DNA of 64,000 nucleotides from NCBI GenBank assembly GCA_902590695.1, contig CACIXR010000005.1:1-64000 (forward strand), read 5' to 3'. This DNA comes from an uncultured Alphaproteobacteria bacterium. Its GTDB lineage: Bacteria > Pseudomonadota > Alphaproteobacteria > HIMB59 > GCA-002718135. The translations under genes were made by a program, and so were the position numbers. The notes beneath the pieces are model-generated. The model searched no databases. It was not told the DNA's origin and worked only from the letters and a program-made list of their open reading frames with translations. Of this stretch, positions 42,329 through 50,756 are shown one piece after another. Positions within the stretch are counted from its first letter, which is position 1, and each line of letters starts with the position of its first letter.

Positions 42329-43396
42329 ATGTATAATAATTTTCTTGTAATTGAAAATATTTCTAAATCCTTTGGAGATAACAAAGTTTTAGAAAATATT
42401 AATTTAAATATTTCAAAATCTGAATTTTTTGGCCTCTTAGGATCTTCTGGTTCAGGCAAAACTACCTTACTAAGAATATTAGGTGGATTTGAGAAGCCAG
42501 ATACAGGACGAGTAATCCTCGACGGAATGGACATAACAAACCTAGAACCTTTCGATAGACCATTAAACTATATGTTTCAATCATATGCTCTATTTCCTCA
42601 CTTAAACGTATTTAATAATTTAGCTTTTGGAATAAAAGAAAATTTTACCAAAAAAGAAATTGAAATAAATGTAAGAAATATTTCTGAACTTTTATCTATT
42701 GAACATTTATTAAATAGAAGAATTAAGCAATTATCAGGCGGTGAACAGCAACGAGTTGCCCTTGGAAGGTGCTTAATAAAAAAACCTAAGTTACTATTAT
42801 TAGATGAGCCTCTTGCAGCACTAGATAAAAAACTAAGATCAAAAACGCAATTAGAGTTAACAACACTCCAAAAGAAACTAAAAATTACATTTGTTTTCGT
42901 CACCCATGATCAGGAAGAAGCAATGTCCTTATCTGATAGAATGGCAATAATGAAGAATGGTCTTATTTTGGAATGTTCTAGTCCTGAAGACATTTATGAA
43001 AATCCTAAAAGTCTTTATACTGCCAATTTTATAGGAATTGCAAACATAATTGAAATTTATAAGAAAGGTGAAAATTTTTATTCTGATGATTTAGGTATAA
43101 ATTTTAAATTAAACAAAGAATTAAAAAATACAAAAACTAATATTTTACTAAGACCAGAGAAAATAAAAATACAATCAATAAATAATTTGAAAACAAGTTC
43201 ATTTAATTCCTTTAGTGGAGAAATTTTAGAAAAATCATATTTGGGAAGCTTTACACGTTATGAAATTAAAATTAAAAATATGATAATTTCAGTTTTAGAT
43301 CAGAATTTTAACTCCAACTCAAATTATAATTTCCCAAAAGGGGAGAAAGTCATTTGTAGTTGGGAAAGTGAATCAATTAAGGTTTTAGAGGATTAA
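42329..43396 (+). CDS. Polyamine ABC transporter ATPase (PotA/PotG type)
   Basis: A 355-aa ATPase. Walker A is LLGSSGSGKTTLLR near residue 37, the signature LSGGEQQRVALGR near 137, and Walker B LLLLDEPLAALD, followed by the H-loop VFVTHDQEEA. A C-terminal TOBE-like domain contains NILLRPEKIKI, typical of the PotA/MalK branch. It energises polyamine import. The ATG is 8 bases after the hairpin and has no strong ribosome site. The next gene begins directly at its stop. Confidence 0.92.
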   Translation: MYNNFLVIENISKSFGDNKVLENINLNISKSEFFGLLGSSGSGKTTLLRILGGFEKPDTGRVILDGMDITNLEPFDRPLNYMFQSYALFPHLNVFNNLAFGIKENFTKKEIEINVRNISELLSIEHLLNRRIKQLSGGEQQRVALGRCLIKKPKLLLLDEPLAALDKKLRSKTQLELTTLQKKLKITFVFVTHDQEEAMSLSDRMAIMKNGLILECSSPEDIYENPKSLYTANFIGIANIIEIYKKGENFYSDDLGINFKLNKELKNTKTNILLRPEKIKIQSINNLKTSSFNSFSGEILEKSYLGSFTRYEIKIKNMIISVLDQNFNSNSNYNFPKGEKVICSWESESIKVLED

Positions 43397-44284
43397 TTGA
43401 AAAATAAATTATTTGAAAAATATTTTGTTTTTAGTCCTTATTTTTGGCTTGTTCTATTTTTTTTTATACCATTAGCTATAATTTTTAAAATATCAATTTC
43501 GGTATCAGAATGGGGGATGCCTCCTTATCAAGATATTTTTCTTTTTGATAATGGATTTAAGATCAATACTACATTTGAAAACTATGTTTATATATTTAGT
43601 GATTATTACTACATTGGATCTTTTGTAAACTCTTTGATACTAGCTCTAATATCTACTTTTTTTTGTTTACTTATTGGGTTCCCATTAGCTTTTTATATTG
43701 CGACTTCAAATATCAGATTAAGAAATATCCTATTAGTTTTAGTAGTTATTCCATTTTGGTCATCATTTTTATTAAGAGTATATGCATGGAAAATAATTTT
43801 ACAGAATAATGGAATTTTAAATGTAATACTTCTAAACCTAGGCATAACATCAGAACCACTTCAATTATTATACAATCAATATGCTGTCATTATGGGAATT
43901 GTATACACTTATTTACCTTTGATGATTTTACCACTCTATGGATATTTAAATAAATTTGATTTAAATTTAATTGAAGCATCAAAAGATTTAGGACTAAATC
44001 GTACTAAAACCTTTTTTAAAGTTATTCTTCCTTTGTCTGTTCCAGGAATTGTTGCTGGATCTTTATTAGTTTTTATACCTGTTGTTGGAGAATTTATTAT
44101 ACCTGAAATGTTAGGTGGTAGTGATAGATTGTATTATGGAAAAATATTATGGGAGGAATTCTTTGTTAATAGAAATTGGCCAGGTGCTAGTGCTTTAGCT
44201 TTCAGTGGTATTATTATTTTGGTTTTACCAATTGTTATTTTTCAAATACTTTATTCTCGTTGGAGTCAAAAAAATGAAATCTAG
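43397..44284 (+). CDS. Polyamine ABC transporter permease (PotB/PotH type)
   Basis: A 295-aa permease starting at TTG immediately after the ATPase stop. It has a cytoplasmic start, a first helix WLVLFFFIPLAIIFKISI, and a large periplasmic segment. The typical PotB stretch is VIPFWSSFLLRVYAWKIILQNNGILN, and the EAA loop LIEASKDLGLNRTKTFFKVILPLSVPGIVAG. It ends with GEFIIPEMLGGSDRLYYGKILWEEF, a PotB/PotH marker. It forms the membrane channel with the PotC-like protein, whose gene overlaps its 3' end by 11 bases. Confidence 0.92.
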   Translation: MKNKLFEKYFVFSPYFWLVLFFFIPLAIIFKISISVSEWGMPPYQDIFLFDNGFKINTTFENYVYIFSDYYYIGSFVNSLILALISTFFCLLIGFPLAFYIATSNIRLRNILLVLVVIPFWSSFLLRVYAWKIILQNNGILNVILLNLGITSEPLQLLYNQYAVIMGIVYTYLPLMILPLYGYLNKFDLNLIEASKDLGLNRTKTFFKVILPLSVPGIVAGSLLVFIPVVGEFIIPEMLGGSDRLYYGKILWEEFFVNRNWPGASALAFSGIIILVLPIVIFQILYSRWSQKNEI

Positions 44285-45068
44285 TTTAATCAAAAGTACA
44301 GTTATTTTTTTAGGTTTATTTTTTTTATATTTCCCAATTTTAGTTTTAATTTTTTACTCATTTAACGAAAATAAGAGAGTAATGGTTTGGAAAGGATTTT
44401 CTTTAAGATGGTACAATGAATTATTTAATAATGAACAAATAATTGAGGCATTTATTATTAGTATTAAAATTGCAGCTTTGTCTGCAACTTTTGCTACAAT
44501 TTTAGGAGTTATGATTGGATATTCACTTGTAAGAATAAGAAAAATTCCTTTTAAATCATTCTATATTTTTCTTTCTTCAACACCTTTGGTTTTACCAGAA
44601 TTAATTTTAGGTCTTTCAATGTTACTTTTTTTTATAAGCTTAAATAATGTAATTGGATTTCCATCATCTAGAGGACAATTAACTATTTTCATATCACACG
44701 TTACTTTTTGTATTGCATTTGTCGCAATTATTATTCAAGCAAGATTAACTGACTTTAATAAAAATATTGAGGAAGCTGCGATGGATCTAGGCTATAATTA
44801 TACCAAGGTACTCTATAAGATAACTTTACCAATAATTTTACCTTCTATTATTGCTGGTTGGTTATTGGCTTTTACAATTTCTTTAGATGATCTAGTTGTT
44901 GCGAGTTTTACTACTGGGCCTGGAGCTAACACATTGCCAATTGTAGTTTTTTCTAAAGTTAGATTAGGATTGAGTCCTGAAGTAAACGCATTATCAGCAA
45001 TTTTAATGTTTGCTTTAATAATAATTGGTTTATTTTATTTTTATTATAATAAAAAATTTAAACATTAA
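44274..45068 (+). CDS. Polyamine ABC transporter permease (PotC/PotI type)
   Basis: A 264-aa permease with six hydrophobic segments. It contains YFPILVLIFYSFNENKRVMVWKGFSLRWYNELFNN, the family N-terminal pattern. SSTPLVLPELILGLSMLLFF follows, then the EAA loop IEEAAMDLGYNYTKVLYKITLPIILPSIIAGW, and LDDLVVASFTTGPGANTLPI. The ATG at 44274 is chosen over a longer frame start at 44205. The longer form would add 23 residues inside the PotB gene and the family begins at this point. The 3' end overlaps the convergent glutamine-synthetase-like gene by 11 bases. Confidence 0.9.
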   Translation: MKSSLIKSTVIFLGLFFLYFPILVLIFYSFNENKRVMVWKGFSLRWYNELFNNEQIIEAFIISIKIAALSATFATILGVMIGYSLVRIRKIPFKSFYIFLSSTPLVLPELILGLSMLLFFISLNNVIGFPSSRGQLTIFISHVTFCIAFVAIIIQARLTDFNKNIEEAAMDLGYNYTKVLYKITLPIILPSIIAGWLLAFTISLDDLVVASFTTGPGANTLPIVVFSKVRLGLSPEVNALSAILMFALIIIGLFYFYYNKKFKH

Positions 45069-46425
45069 GTAATAAATATTCTCGCTCCCAAGAACTTATT
45101 ACTGATAAATAAGCTTGATACTCAACTCTTCTTATTGCGGCAATCGACCTTACAAATTTTTCATTAAATATGGATTTTATATCTTCATCATTTTCAAAGA
45201 GAGTTAACGATTCATCCATATTTTTAGGCAGATTAGAATTTTTATCTTTAAATGCACTATCTTTAGTTTCTGGATTTGGTTTTAAATTATTTTTCATTCC
45301 TAAATATCCTGAAGCTAAATTAGCTGCAAAAACTAGATAGGGATTTGTATCAGATCCAGGAATTCTATTTTCAATACGTATATTCCTTTCCTCAATTGAT
45401 GGAATTCTAAAACCACAACTTCTATTACCTATTCCCCATTTAACATTTTTGGGAGCGCCCCAAGTTGCAAACAATCTTCTAAATGAATTTATATTTGGAG
45501 CATATATTGGCATTAATAATGGAGTATATTTTTCCAAACCACCTAAATAGTTTTTCATTTTTTTTGAAATTTTAGTTGATTGATTAAAAAAAATATTTTT
45601 ATTTTTTTCATTATATATTGATTGATGTATGTGCATTGCACTACCAGGTTGGTTCTCCATAGGTTTTGCCATAAATGTTGCATGAAGTTTATGTTTCAAA
45701 GCTGACTGTCTTAGAGTTCGTTTAAATAAAAATACCTGGTCTGCTAGATCTAAAGGATCACCATGTTGAAAATTAATTTCCATCTGAGCTGAACCAGATT
45801 CATGATTAATAGTATCAATTTCAATATTTTGAGCTTCACAATAATTATATACATCCTCAAAAAGATGATCAAATTCGTTGACAGCATCTATACCTAAGGC
45901 TTGCTTACCTGTTTCTTGTCTACCTGATTGACCCACTGGCACTTCAAGGGGGTAATCTGAGTCAGCATTAGGTTTCACTAAATAAAATTCTAACTCTGGT
46001 GAAACAATTGGAGTTAATTTATCTTTTTTATAAAGTTTAAGAATATTTTTTAGAGCATTCCTGCTAGAATTTATAACATCATCTCCATTGAGATTTATTG
46101 CATCACAAATAATTTGTGCAGTAGGGTCTTCATACCATGGCACTACTCTCATTGTATCAAAATCTGGTTTTAAAATTACATCAATGTCAGTTGGATTGTA
46201 AACACTTCTTGGTAAAGCACCGGCAGAGTCCTCAGTTGCATAATCTCCTGATATCGTTTGAATAAAAGTTGACTGAGGTAATCTATGACTTTCATCTTCA
46301 AGTCCTTTTAAAAATTTATTAGTTGGTAAAATTTTTCCCCTTGCTATACCTCCAAGATCTGGAACTAAACATTCAACTTCTGTAATAGAGTTTTCATGAA
46401 ACCAATTTTGAAATTTTTCAATCAT
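45058..46425 (-). CDS. Glutamine synthetase family protein, gamma-glutamylputrescine synthetase (PuuA-like)
   Basis: A 455-aa type I-like glutamine synthetase fold protein. It has VECLVPDLGGIARGKILP at the start, SPELEFYLV, and NHESGSAQMEINFQHGDPL with metal-binding Glu residues. MAKPMENQPGSAMHIHQSI, GNRSCGFRIP and RIENRIPGSDTNPYLVFAA follow. The adenylylation site pattern of GlnA is not seen. PuuA-type enzymes join glutamate to putrescine. Placement between a polyamine transporter and a PuuB-like oxidase supports that reading. Its start is 50 bases from the divergent oxidase gene, so one short region may control both. Confidence 0.87.
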   Translation of the reverse strand: MIEKFQNWFHENSITEVECLVPDLGGIARGKILPTNKFLKGLEDESHRLPQSTFIQTISGDYATEDSAGALPRSVYNPTDIDVILKPDFDTMRVVPWYEDPTAQIICDAINLNGDDVINSSRNALKNILKLYKKDKLTPIVSPELEFYLVKPNADSDYPLEVPVGQSGRQETGKQALGIDAVNEFDHLFEDVYNYCEAQNIEIDTINHESGSAQMEINFQHGDPLDLADQVFLFKRTLRQSALKHKLHATFMAKPMENQPGSAMHIHQSIYNEKNKNIFFNQSTKISKKMKNYLGGLEKYTPLLMPIYAPNINSFRRLFATWGAPKNVKWGIGNRSCGFRIPSIEERNIRIENRIPGSDTNPYLVFAANLASGYLGMKNNLKPNPETKDSAFKDKNSNLPKNMDESLTLFENDEDIKSIFNEKFVRSIAAIRRVEYQAYLSVISSWEREYLLLNV

Positions 46426-46475
46426 ATTGAGACTGTTTGTTTACTAATTATTATTAAACCATTAAAGATAAGTTA

Positions 46476-47798
46476 ATGTTTACTACAAAAAAAAGGACCT
46501 TTAATCAACATGATAATGAAAAAGAGAGTTTTTATAAATTTTCAGCACCTAATTTTCCTAATCAAATTAAATTAAATGAAAATATTTCAACTGATGTATG
46601 TATTATTGGAGGTGGTTTAACAGGTATTTCTTCAGCATTAAATTTATCTAATCAAGGTTTATCAATAACGATTTTGGAAGCAAATAAAGTTGGATCTGGT
46701 GCTTCTGGAAGGAATGGTGGTCAACTAGGAATTGGAATGAGAAAAGATCAATTCTACTTAGAAAAAAAATTTGGTATTGAAAAAGCAAAATTTTTTTGGA
46801 AAGTTGGATTAGATGCTGTTTCAAATGTAGTTAATTTAATTGAAAAATACAAAATTGAATGTGCGCTTAGACAAGGTGTTCTTCATGTAGGCAACACAAA
46901 AAAAGATTATAAATATTTTCAAGATGAAATTGAGCATATGCAGAAGAATTATAATTATAATAATTATGAATACTTTGACCACAATTCAATAAGAGATGAA
47001 GTTAATAGTGACAGATATTTTTCTGGAATGCTTTTAAAGGATTCTTATCATTTAAATCCATTAAAACTTACATATGGTTTAGCAGAACAGTGTTTAGCAA
47101 ATGGTATAAATATATATGAAAATTCTCCGGCTGATAAAATTGTTGATAATCAAAAAGAAGTTATAATTCACTCTGGAAAAAATGTTATTAAAGCAAAGAA
47201 AGTAATTATTGGTTGCAATGGTTATCTTGACAATCTTTTAGGATCAAAGAGAAATTATTTTATGCCTATAAATAATTATATTATTGCAACAGAACCTCTC
47301 GGAAAAGATTTGGCAAGTAAATTAATTAAAAGAAATTGTGGCGTTATAGATTCTAGATTTATGATTGATTATTATAGATTTTCAGAAGACTACAGACTTC
47401 TTTTTGGAGGACCTGAAACAATTACATCTCATTTTGTAAAAGATGCAAAGAGTTTTGTCTCTAAACGAATGTATAAAGTTTTTCCTGAATTAAAAAAATT
47501 TAAAATTGAATTTTCTTGGGGAGGTACCTTGGCAATATCGATTAATAGATTGCCTATTTTTGGAACTATAATGAATCAAAAGTTATATTATGCTCATGCT
47601 TACTCTGGGCATGGTTTAGCTATGAGTATTATGGGAGGAAAAATGGTAGCTGAAAAAATTTTAAATAAATCAAATAATTTTGATATGTTTGAGCAAATTA
47701 ATCATTTTAAAATTCCAGGTGGCAACATGTTTAGAAGGCCATTGTATTCTTCAGCCATTATTTATTATAGGTTAATGGATTATTTAAATAGATTGTAA
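46476..47798 (+). CDS. FAD-dependent amine oxidoreductase, gamma-glutamylputrescine oxidase (PuuB-like)
   Basis: A 440-aa DAO-family flavoprotein. VCIIGGGLTGISSALNLSNQGLSITILEANKVGSGASGRNGGQLGIG forms the FAD-binding turn and the RNGGQ motif typical of PuuB/YgaF-like enzymes. ALRQGVLHVGNTK and YRLLFGGPETITSH are mid-protein. SWGGTLAISINRLPIFG and YYAHAYSGHGLAMSIMGGKMVAEKI complete the fold. It would oxidise gamma-glutamylputrescine to the aldehyde. The aldehyde dehydrogenase (PuuC) and glutamyl hydrolase (PuuD) are not next to it; one of the aldehyde dehydrogenases upstream may serve. Confidence 0.87.
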   Translation: MFTTKKRTFNQHDNEKESFYKFSAPNFPNQIKLNENISTDVCIIGGGLTGISSALNLSNQGLSITILEANKVGSGASGRNGGQLGIGMRKDQFYLEKKFGIEKAKFFWKVGLDAVSNVVNLIEKYKIECALRQGVLHVGNTKKDYKYFQDEIEHMQKNYNYNNYEYFDHNSIRDEVNSDRYFSGMLLKDSYHLNPLKLTYGLAEQCLANGINIYENSPADKIVDNQKEVIIHSGKNVIKAKKVIIGCNGYLDNLLGSKRNYFMPINNYIIATEPLGKDLASKLIKRNCGVIDSRFMIDYYRFSEDYRLLFGGPETITSHFVKDAKSFVSKRMYKVFPELKKFKIEFSWGGTLAISINRLPIFGTIMNQKLYYAHAYSGHGLAMSIMGGKMVAEKILNKSNNFDMFEQINHFKIPGGNMFRRPLYSSAIIYYRLMDYLNRL

Positions 47799-48716
47799 TT
47801 ACTTAATTGCTCTTCTTAATCTGTCATTTATAGTTTTGCCAAGCCCTTTATCAGGTATTTCTACTACAGCAATTTTTTTACATCTACTTTGATCTAATTT
47901 ATGAAGATAATGATAAAAATTTTTTGCTGCTTCATTTAAATTTTTTTTATTACTCAAATTTAAATTAATTATTTTAGACTTTAATTTATTACTTCCAAAA
48001 TTTAATAAACCTTCATTTTTTAGTATTCTCTTAGCATTAATTCTTATTGGCTTTAAAGTTGAGTAATGTTTTTTTAAATTACCAGGAGAAATAGATGATT
48101 TCTTTTTAATTTTTACTTTTGCATATTTATTTAGCTCTTCAACAGTTATGCTGCCATATCTTAATATTTCAATTTGATTATTGGTATCAATTTTAACAAC
48201 TGTGGACTCTAGTCCATGAGAAGACTGTCTATCTTTTAAAACAAATATTTTTTTTACTAGAATAGGATCGATATCCATAATATTGGTTACGGAAGTTCTT
48301 TCTGACAGATTTGCACTAGGGGCTGCAATAGGTAGGTCAAATAAAGTAATTAATTTTTTAGCCAATTTATTACCGGGAATTCTACAGCCAACTAAAGTTG
48401 AGTTGTTAGAGACTAATTTTGATATTTTAGAATTTTTCTTTTTTTTTAATATTATTGTCAAAGGACCAGGCCAGAATTTTGAACCTAATTTTTTTTCAAA
48501 TTTATTTAAAATAAAATATTTTTCTATTTGTTTAATACTTTTAAAGTGACAGATAATTGGATTACTTCGTGGTCTTTTTTTTACTTTAAAAATAGATTTT
48601 ACAGCCTCATCATTAGTTGCATCTGCTCCAAGACCAAATACTGTTTCTGTGGGAAATATTACAAGTTCTCCACTGCTTAATAAATTTTTTGCAATATCTA
48701 ACTTATTTTTTTTCAT
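47799..48716 (-). CDS. L-threonylcarbamoyladenylate synthase (Sua5/TsaC, YrdC domain)
   Basis: A 305-aa protein with an N-terminal YrdC domain and a short C-terminal Sua5 domain. LVIFPTETVFGLGADATNDEAVKSIFKVKKRPRSNPIICH is the YrdC signature. GPLTIILKKK and LPIAAPSANLSERTS complete the active cleft. SSHGLESTVVKID follows, and SPGNLKKHYSTLKPIRI is the Sua5 linker. It makes threonylcarbamoyl-AMP for t6A at tRNA position 37. The length is slightly under the usual 320-340 for Sua5. It is convergent with the PuuB-like gene (adjacent stops) and divergent from the ParA-like gene. Confidence 0.92.
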   Translation of the reverse strand: MKKNKLDIAKNLLSSGELVIFPTETVFGLGADATNDEAVKSIFKVKKRPRSNPIICHFKSIKQIEKYFILNKFEKKLGSKFWPGPLTIILKKKKNSKISKLVSNNSTLVGCRIPGNKLAKKLITLFDLPIAAPSANLSERTSVTNIMDIDPILVKKIFVLKDRQSSHGLESTVVKIDTNNQIEILRYGSITVEELNKYAKVKIKKKSSISPGNLKKHYSTLKPIRINAKRILKNEGLLNFGSNKLKSKIINLNLSNKKNLNEAAKNFYHYLHKLDQSRCKKIAVVEIPDKGLGKTINDRLRRAIK

Positions 48717-48773
48717 ATTTTTTTATAAAATGTTTCCATCTATCTTTAAAATAGTTATTATCAATACTTGTAT

Positions 48774-49403
48774 ATGGGAAAAGTTATAGCATTTTCGAAT
48801 CAAAAAGGTGGTTCAGGTAAATCGACTCTTTCAGCAAATTTATCAGTTTTGTGGAGCAATAGTGGTTACAAAGTAGCTGTTATAGATGCTGATGCACAAA
48901 AAAGTCTATCATATTGGCTTGAAGCAAGAAAATCTTATTATGGTGAAGATGATATTGGAATAACTCAATTAAATTTTGATATAAGGAATTTAATAGATGA
49001 AATTAAAGCCATAAAAAGAAAGTACGACTTTATAATAATTGATAGCCCTCCATCTATAACTTTTGAAACAATGCAGGTTGTAAAAGCTTCTGATAGGGTA
49101 TTTGTTCCAGTACAACCAAGTCCAGTAGACTTAATGGCTACACTTCCCTTTTTAAAAATTGCAAAACAAGAAAGAAAAAATCCAATAATTATTCTTAATA
49201 GAGTGATGCCGAGAGCAAAATTAACTGACGCAATGATTCTACGTTTAAGATATGCTGGTGCTAAAATTGCTCGCTCCCGACTTTCTAGCAAAGTATTATT
49301 TGCAGAAACATTCTCAGTTGGAAGGGGTGTAGTAGATATAAGTGTTACATCAGATGCTTCAAAAGAAATAATTAATGTTGGAAACGAAATTTTAAGAAAT
49401 TAA
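48774..49403 (+). CDS. ParA-family ATPase
   Basis: A 209-aa P-loop ATPase. The deviant Walker A is FSNQKGGSGKSTLSANLS; then VIDADAQKSLSYWLEAR and FIIIDSPPSITFETMQVVKASDRVFVPVQPSPVDLMA. There is no N-terminal HTH. ParA-like proteins of this size position cargo such as plasmids, chemoreceptors or carboxysomes, or have a role in envelope growth. No ParB or cargo gene is adjacent; the neighbours are Sua5 and GlmU. The ATG at 48774 is preferred to a TTG at 48768 because it begins MGKVIAFSNQKGG at the usual point. Confidence 0.87.
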   Translation: MGKVIAFSNQKGGSGKSTLSANLSVLWSNSGYKVAVIDADAQKSLSYWLEARKSYYGEDDIGITQLNFDIRNLIDEIKAIKRKYDFIIIDSPPSITFETMQVVKASDRVFVPVQPSPVDLMATLPFLKIAKQERKNPIIILNRVMPRAKLTDAMILRLRYAGAKIARSRLSSKVLFAETFSVGRGVVDISVTSDASKEIINVGNEILRN

Positions 49404-49410
49404 TAACTTA

Positions 49411-50709
49411 ATGTCTGATATCACAACTGTTATACTTGCTGCAGGCAATAGTACGAGATTTAAAGCAAGTAAATCAAAGCTTGTTTATCCATTATGCGGG
49501 TTACCAATTGTTTCACATATTTTTAATATTGCAAAAAAAATATCTGGTAAAAATATATTGGTTGTATCTAATGAAAAAAATAAAGAAGAATTAAAGTTTA
49601 TATTAAATACCTCAAAGTTAGTTATTCAAAAAAAACAAAAAGGAACCGCTGATGCAATTGAGCAAGTTAAAAAATATGTTAAATCAAAAAATATTTTAAT
49701 TTTATTTGGTGATACACCTTTAGTTGAAGTTAAAGATATAAGAAAACTAGTAAGTAAATTTAAAAAAAGTAAAGCGAAAGCTTCATTAATTGCATTTAAT
49801 ACTTTAGAGCCACATGGTTATGGTAGGTTATTATTAAATAACAACTACGTTGAAGAAATAATTGAGCAAATCAATTTAAAACCTGAACAAAAAAAAATCA
49901 ATTTATGTAATTCTGGTATTTTGATAGCAAATACTAAATTATTATTTGATAATTTAAAAAATATTAAAGAAAATAAAATTAAAAAAGAAAGATATCTTCC
50001 TGATATATGCAAAATTTTTTCAAAAAAAAATATTCCTATCAATTATATTGAGTGCAATAAAGAAACAATGTTGGGCATAAATACATTGGATGATTTTAAT
50101 GTTGTACAAAATATCTTGCAAAAAAAATACGTAAAAAATTTTATAAAAAATGGAGTCAATTTTTTAAAACCCAATACTTGTTATTTAAGCTATGACACCA
50201 AAATTGAACCTACTGTTACAATTGAAAGCAATGTTACAATAAAGGCAAAAACAATTATAAAAAAAGGCTCAATAATTAAAAGTAATTCATACTTAGAAGA
50301 AGTTACAATAGATGAAAATTCACATATTGGTCCAAGTGCTAGATTAAGACCAAAAACAAAAATCGGAAAAAAATCAAAGATTGGTAACTTTGTTGAAATA
50401 AAAAATTCTAAAATTGGAAATAATGTTTCTATTGCTCATCTTTCATATGTTGGAGATTCAGAAATAGGAAATAATGTGAATATAGGTGCTGGCACAATAA
50501 CTTGTAACTATGATGGAAAGAAAAAACATAAAACGATAATAAAAGATAATGTATTTATAGGTTCAAACACATCACTCATTGCTCCAGTTGTAATTGAGTC
50601 TAAATCTAGAATTGGCGCAGGTAGTGTTATCACTAAAAATATTCCCAAAAATTCACTTGCTATTGAAAGATCAGCCTTAAAAATTCTAAGAAATAAAAGA
50701 TCTAAATAA
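49411..50709 (+). CDS. glmU: Bifunctional UDP-N-acetylglucosamine pyrophosphorylase / glucosamine-1-phosphate acetyltransferase
   Basis: A 432-aa two-domain enzyme. The N-terminal nucleotidyltransferase starts VILAAGNSTRFKASKSKLVYPLCGLPIV, a slightly changed form of the usual LAAGxGTRM loop. QKGTADAIEQ and LFGDTPLVE follow. The C-terminal left-handed beta helix holds repeats such as IGPSARLRPKTKIGKKSKIGNFVEIKNSKIG and AHLSYVGDSEIGNNVNIGAGTITCNYDG with the acetyltransferase His. It makes UDP-GlcNAc for peptidoglycan and lipopolysaccharide, and for the dehydratase in the polysaccharide cassette. It starts 7 bases after the ParA-like gene. Confidence 0.94.
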   Translation: MSDITTVILAAGNSTRFKASKSKLVYPLCGLPIVSHIFNIAKKISGKNILVVSNEKNKEELKFILNTSKLVIQKKQKGTADAIEQVKKYVKSKNILILFGDTPLVEVKDIRKLVSKFKKSKAKASLIAFNTLEPHGYGRLLLNNNYVEEIIEQINLKPEQKKINLCNSGILIANTKLLFDNLKNIKENKIKKERYLPDICKIFSKKNIPINYIECNKETMLGINTLDDFNVVQNILQKKYVKNFIKNGVNFLKPNTCYLSYDTKIEPTVTIESNVTIKAKTIIKKGSIIKSNSYLEEVTIDENSHIGPSARLRPKTKIGKKSKIGNFVEIKNSKIGNNVSIAHLSYVGDSEIGNNVNIGAGTITCNYDGKKKHKTIIKDNVFIGSNTSLIAPVVIESKSRIGAGSVITKNIPKNSLAIERSALKILRNKRSK

Positions 50710-50756
50710 TAACCCTTGTTTCAAGATATATTAGGGTTTATGAGCCTTTTCAAATT

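Noticed and set aside
50710-50756. Terminator between glmU and the DAHP synthase gene (AACCCT ... AGGGTT)
   Set aside because: The 6-bp repeat has a 16-base loop and no T-run, so it is too weak to call.
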